8,467 nt of DNA from Syntrophaceae bacterium UBA1411. Its GTDB lineage: Bacteria > Desulfobacterota > Syntrophia > Syntrophales > Smithellaceae. Shown here in pieces: positions 6,215-8,467 of the stretch; position 1 is the stretch's first letter, and every line of letters starts with the position of its first letter. The DNA lies in contig DBPV01000067.1 of the NCBI GenBank assembly GCA_002304995.1, positions 640 through 9,106 of the forward strand, in the 5' to 3' direction. A program made the translations under genes and the position numbers. The notes under the pieces are model-generated. The model did no database searches and was not told the DNA's origin. It saw only the letters and a program-made list of their open reading frames with translations.

Positions 6215-7081
6215 ATGTCTGAAATACTCCGCCTGCTGAAAGAAAAACTGCTGCTGGATTTGCAGGTCACGCAGCAGCTCGTTTCGATCACCAAGAAGCA
6301 AGCCATCGAATCCCTGCAGCAAAAAGAGCGGTATCAGAGGGAAGGGTGCCTCGTGCCGTTCGGCTACAAGATGTATTCGAAAAACGAAGAAGACGGCCTT
6401 ATCCGGGAAATATTCAACCGCATCGGTACGACCGGTAAAACGTTTGTGGAAATCGGCGTGGAGGCGGGGCTCGAAAACAACACGCTGGCCCTGCTTTTCG
6501 AAGGCTGGCGCGGATTGTGGATTGAAGGGTCGCCCGAACACGTCCGGACCATGCAGGCCGGCTTTCAAAAAACCATCGCCGAAGGAAGGCTTTCCGTGGC
6601 GCAGGCGTTCATCACGCGCGGCAACATCAATCAGATGATCGGAGAGCATTTCTCCGGAGAGATTGATCTGCTGTCCATCGATATCGACGGCAACGACTAT
6701 CACGTTTTCGACGCCATCACTGTCGTCTCGCCCCGCGTTCTGGTGATCGAGTACAACGGCAAATTCCGCCCCCCCGTGATGTACTGCATGGCGTACGACG
6801 AAAAATATCAGTGGGACGGAACGGACAATTTCGGCGCGTCGTTGAAATTCCTCGAAGTGAACCTCAAGGATAAAGGCTATGTCCTGGTGGGCTGCAATCT
6901 GACGGGCGGAAACGCTTTTTTTGTCAAGGAAACGCTGGCCGGAGACCGTTTTTTGCCGCCTTACACCGCGGAAAACCACTACGAACCGGCGCGCTACGAG
7001 CTTTCCGCTCATACCGTCGGCCACCGGCCTTCCTACAAGACGCTGGAAAACCGCCTGCCGGACGCAAAGCGGCAGCGCTGA
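6215..7081 (+). CDS. FkbM-related SAM methyltransferase-like protein with helical N terminus
   Basis: This is a 288-residue soluble protein. Residues 1-42 are strongly helical, rich in Leu, Lys and Gln, and possibly coiled-coil. Motif I is FVEIGVEAGLENNT (77-90), followed by the acidic strand-2 end in GLWIEGS (100-106). EIDLLSIDIDGNDYHVFDAI (149-168) is the FkbM-like fourth-strand motif, and VLVIEYN (175-181) is the fifth strand. GYVLVGCNLTGGNAFFVK (221-238) is the usual last hairpin. About 50 extra residues follow to the C terminus. FkbM-type enzymes O-methylate hydroxyl groups, and in glycan loci the target is typically a sugar. The ATG is preceded by AAGGAAG at 6199-6205, about ten bases away. 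It is separated by 191 bases from the previous gene, with its own candidate promoter, so it need not be co-transcribed. Its stop lies 17 bases from the convergent FkbM gene. Family assignment is firm at the fold level; substrate is unknown. Confidence 0.8.
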   Translation: MSEILRLLKEKLLLDLQVTQQLVSITKKQAIESLQQKERYQREGCLVPFGYKMYSKNEEDGLIREIFNRIGTTGKTFVEIGVEAGLENNTLALLFEGWRGLWIEGSPEHVRTMQAGFQKTIAEGRLSVAQAFITRGNINQMIGEHFSGEIDLLSIDIDGNDYHVFDAITVVSPRVLVIEYNGKFRPPVMYCMAYDEKYQWDGTDNFGASLKFLEVNLKDKGYVLVGCNLTGGNAFFVKETLAGDRFLPPYTAENHYEPARYELSAHTVGHRPSYKTLENRLPDAKRQR

Positions 7082-7098
7082 CCGGACACGGTTGACGT

Positions 7099-7851
7099 TT
7101 AGCGGGACGGCGCGTCTGCTGCGCTCCGGTCGATGAAACGATTGAAAAACACCTTGATTTTATCCAGAAACGTCACGAGCTTTTTATTCAGAAACAGGGC
7201 GTTGGCGAAATAGTCGCCCTTGTAGGTGAAGCCGCAAAAATAAAATCCCTCCCCTTCCAGATATTTCCGGATGTCGGGGAACAGGGGCTGATTTTCATAA
7301 ATGTCGAGAAACTCCACCTCGGTGTGCACAAACTTGACCTTGTCGATATGGCGGCCGAGGCTTTTGAGCGCCATGAGCTCGCCGCCCTGAATGTCCATCC
7401 ACAAAATGTCGATTTCTTCGATTTTCTTTGTCTCGACCAGGGAGTCGAGGCGGATGCCGTCGACCGATATTTCCAGCTGCGCGTACTTTTCATGGGGATA
7501 TTTGCCGGAGGCCTTGAACAGTGAAGAAGCGCCGGGATTGCCGTCCTCATGGGTCGTGACGGTCTTGTCCTTGTCGATCGGGTAAAAAGTCACCTTGTCG
7601 TTGGTCAGGCACACGGCCTTTTCGATGAGTTCGATCTGGGGAATGCCTTGAACCGCCGCGCGGCAAAGCGGCAGGGTCGTCGGATTGCATTCGAAGCTGT
7701 AGATTTTGGCGTCGGGATAGCATTCGTGGAAGGCCAGGGTTTCCGAACAGTTCCGCGCGCCGACTTCGATAATGGTCCGCGGCGGCTGTGGCAGGCGCCT
7801 GTCGATCACGTTTTTAAAGACGTAGAAACTGCTTTCTACTGATTCCATCAT
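7099..7851 (-). CDS. FkbM family methyltransferase
   Basis: This 250-residue soluble protein shows the FkbM pattern in order. TIIEVGARNCSETLAF (26-41) is motif I and YSFECNP (51-57) is the acidic strand-2 loop. GASSLFK (107-113) and VDGIRLDSLVE (130-140) precede the diagnostic ILWMDIQGGELMALKSLG (149-166), and FVHTEVEF (174-181) is the fifth strand. The family performs S-adenosylmethionine-dependent O-methylation; members in surface-polysaccharide loci are thought to methylate sugar hydroxyls. The start is ATGATG at 7851-7846. No good Shine-Dalgarno precedes either ATG, so the exact start is uncertain by one codon. The last 25 residues are basic and helical and may contact the membrane. It lies downstream of the sulfotransferase gene on the same strand with a 142-base gap, so it may be co-transcribed or use its own promoter. 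It is only distantly related to the convergent methyltransferase at 6215. Confidence 0.92.
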   Translation of the reverse strand: MMESVESSFYVFKNVIDRRLPQPPRTIIEVGARNCSETLAFHECYPDAKIYSFECNPTTLPLCRAAVQGIPQIELIEKAVCLTNDKVTFYPIDKDKTVTTHEDGNPGASSLFKASGKYPHEKYAQLEISVDGIRLDSLVETKKIEEIDILWMDIQGGELMALKSLGRHIDKVKFVHTEVEFLDIYENQPLFPDIRKYLEGEGFYFCGFTYKGDYFANALFLNKKLVTFLDKIKVFFNRFIDRSAADAPSR

Positions 7852-7870
7852 AAATAACCGTCATTTCTGT

Positions 7871-7897
7871 GTTTCAAGAAACTTCTGAGAACAGTTC
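7871..7897. promoter_or_regulatory. Two small palindromes upstream of the FkbM gene
   Basis: GTTTCAAGAAAC (7871-7882; five-base arms around AA) and GAACAGTTC (7889-7897; four-base arms around A) lie 20-46 bases before the FkbM start codon. They could be operator half-sites or leader structure. Short palindromes arise by chance, so this is a weak call. Confidence 0.2.
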
Positions 7898-7923
7898 ATA
7901 CCGCGCCTCGTCAATCGCTGTGC

Positions 7924-7951
7924 GGTATCCTTCCTTCTTTCGCGTCGTCAA
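7924..7951 (-). promoter_or_regulatory. Weak candidate promoter for the FkbM gene
   Basis: On the minus strand, TTGACG (7951-7946, five of six matches) is followed after 16 bases by GATACC (7929-7924, three of six). A transcript would have a leader of about 65-70 bases before the start codon at 7851. The -10 box is poor, so the gene may instead be read through from the sulfotransferase gene. Confidence 0.22.
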
Positions 7952-7993
7952 ACGGAAACGTCCTGCGCTCCAGCCCGTCGGACACGTCCGGCG

Positions 7994-8467
7994 TCACTTC
8001 GAATATCCAAAAAATTCGAAGTCCTTTTTGAGCGTCGCATAAATGATCTCTTTTGTTTCCGGCGTGTAGTATTGCTCGTAATCCGGCGCCCGGGTGGAGG
8101 TGTTGGTTTTATAGTCGATGAACTGAAAGCGGTGCGACAATCCCTTTTGTGCGCAAAGCGCGTTTAGCTTTTCAACAATGGTCATCATGTCGTTGTTGAA
8201 ATTTTCCATGCGCCCGATAAAGTCGATCCGCTGGGATTCCACGTAATTGTACTGCAGCATGGGCGAGAGGTTTTCCTTGACGAAGTCCGTGCCGTTTTGC
8301 ACCGTCACATGGTGCGGCATGCCTTTTTTGATCCAGACGTCAAACGGCATCGAGGCGTAAGGCTCCAGTTTCAGGTCTCTGCAGTACTGATACCAGGAAA
8401 TCGTCCGGTCATAGGGATTTCTCGCAAAGCAAAAGACGAACAGGTTGCTGAGATCGAAGCGTTGCTT
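7994..8467 (-). CDS. Sulfotransferase family protein, C-terminal part, enters from right edge
   Basis: The frame is open from the right edge to TGA at 7996-7994, giving 157 C-terminal residues. The ATG at 8350 is internal, not the start: the 39 codons before it read on without a stop and include NLFVFCFARNPYDRTISWY (8-26). RNPYDR (16-21) followed by S/W/Y is the 3'-phosphate-binding motif of PAPS-dependent sulfotransferases of the Sulfotransfer_2 type. RIDFIGRMENFNNDM (80-94) is the next conserved block, and YYTPETKEIIYATLKKDFEFFGY (133-155) is the usual C-terminal ending. The 5'-phosphosulfate-binding loop must lie beyond the window. Such enzymes move sulfate from PAPS to a hydroxyl, often on a carbohydrate. 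In this neighbourhood a glycan or glycolipid acceptor is likely (inference). It is upstream of the FkbM gene on the same strand with a 142-base gap. Confidence 0.88.
   Translation of the reverse strand, partial: KQRFDLSNLFVFCFARNPYDRTISWYQYCRDLKLEPYASMPFDVWIKKGMPHHVTVQNGTDFVKENLSPMLQYNYVESQRIDFIGRMENFNNDMMTIVEKLNALCAQKGLSHRFQFIDYKTNTSTRAPDYEQYYTPETKEIIYATLKKDFEFFGYSK

Noticed and set aside
6120..6219. Small TTG-started frame after AAGGAG at 6114-6119
   Set aside because: The TTG directly abuts the ribosome site with no spacing, and the 33-codon product has no recognisable feature.
6113..7024. 303-codon minus-strand frame opposite the 6215 gene
   Set aside because: Antisense shadow; the plus frame has motif I and the FkbM-like motif.
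7979..7990. CGGAC/GTCCG hairpin just after the sulfotransferase stop as a terminator
   Set aside because: Only two bases separate the arms and no T run follows.
1..8467. CRISPR arrays, tRNA or rRNA genes, insertion sequences, attachment sites
   Set aside because: No regularly spaced repeats, cloverleaf-like segments, transposase motifs or terminal inverted repeats were seen.

Overview
The window is a gene-dense bacterial stretch (GC-rich by eye, with AT-richer gaps) encoding enzymes that build and decorate a cell-surface glycan. It holds eight substantially visible protein genes and a ninth of which only the first 32 codons lie inside. There is no RNA gene, insertion sequence, CRISPR array or transposase. 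Shine-Dalgarno sites, ATGA start/stop overlap and short gaps are bacterial. The mix of FkbM-type methyltransferases, acyltransferase-3 proteins, a stand-alone SGNH hydrolase and a PAPS-type sulfotransferase fits an exopolysaccharide, O-antigen or capsule region of an environmental Gram-negative, possibly Desulfobacterota-like. The taxonomy is a guess from composition and gene style only.

Layout. (1) Positions 1-2029, minus strand: a three-gene operon reading leftward. A family 2 (rhamnosyltransferase-like) glycosyltransferase is followed, with a 4-base ATGA overlap, by a membrane-anchored SGNH/GDSL hydrolase, and then by a TTG-started gene that runs off the left edge. (2) Positions 2030-2166: a divergent, AT-rich control region with two palindromes. 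(3) Positions 2167-4294, plus strand: two consecutive, clearly different acyltransferase-3 membrane proteins. (4) Positions 4313-5188, minus strand: a DUF6492-like putative glycosyltransferase, convergent with the acyltransferases (18 bp between stop codons). (5) Positions 5201-5387: a divergent promoter region. (6) Positions 5388-7081, plus strand: a small class I methyltransferase-like protein and a larger FkbM-related methyltransferase-like protein. (7) Positions 7099-8467, minus strand: a canonical FkbM methyltransferase, and upstream of it the C-terminal part of a sulfotransferase that enters from the right edge.

Working together (inference): the two glycosyltransferases would add sugars on the cytoplasmic side. 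The methyltransferases and the sulfotransferase would cap or modify sugar hydroxyls. The acyltransferase-3 pair, perhaps with the SGNH hydrolase, would acylate the glycan at the membrane. No flippase, polymerase, chain-length regulator or nucleotide-sugar synthesis gene is in the window, so this looks like the variable modification part of a larger locus.

Points an automatic gene call could miss: the sulfotransferase frame is open to the right edge and carries the RNPYDR motif upstream of its first internal ATG. The SGNH gene most likely starts at 1163. The first acyltransferase probably starts at 2167. A partial TTG-started gene occupies 1-97. I did not find convincing evidence of an entirely new system; the notable points are the gene combination, a possible block III substitution in the SGNH protein, and several palindromes in the control regions.
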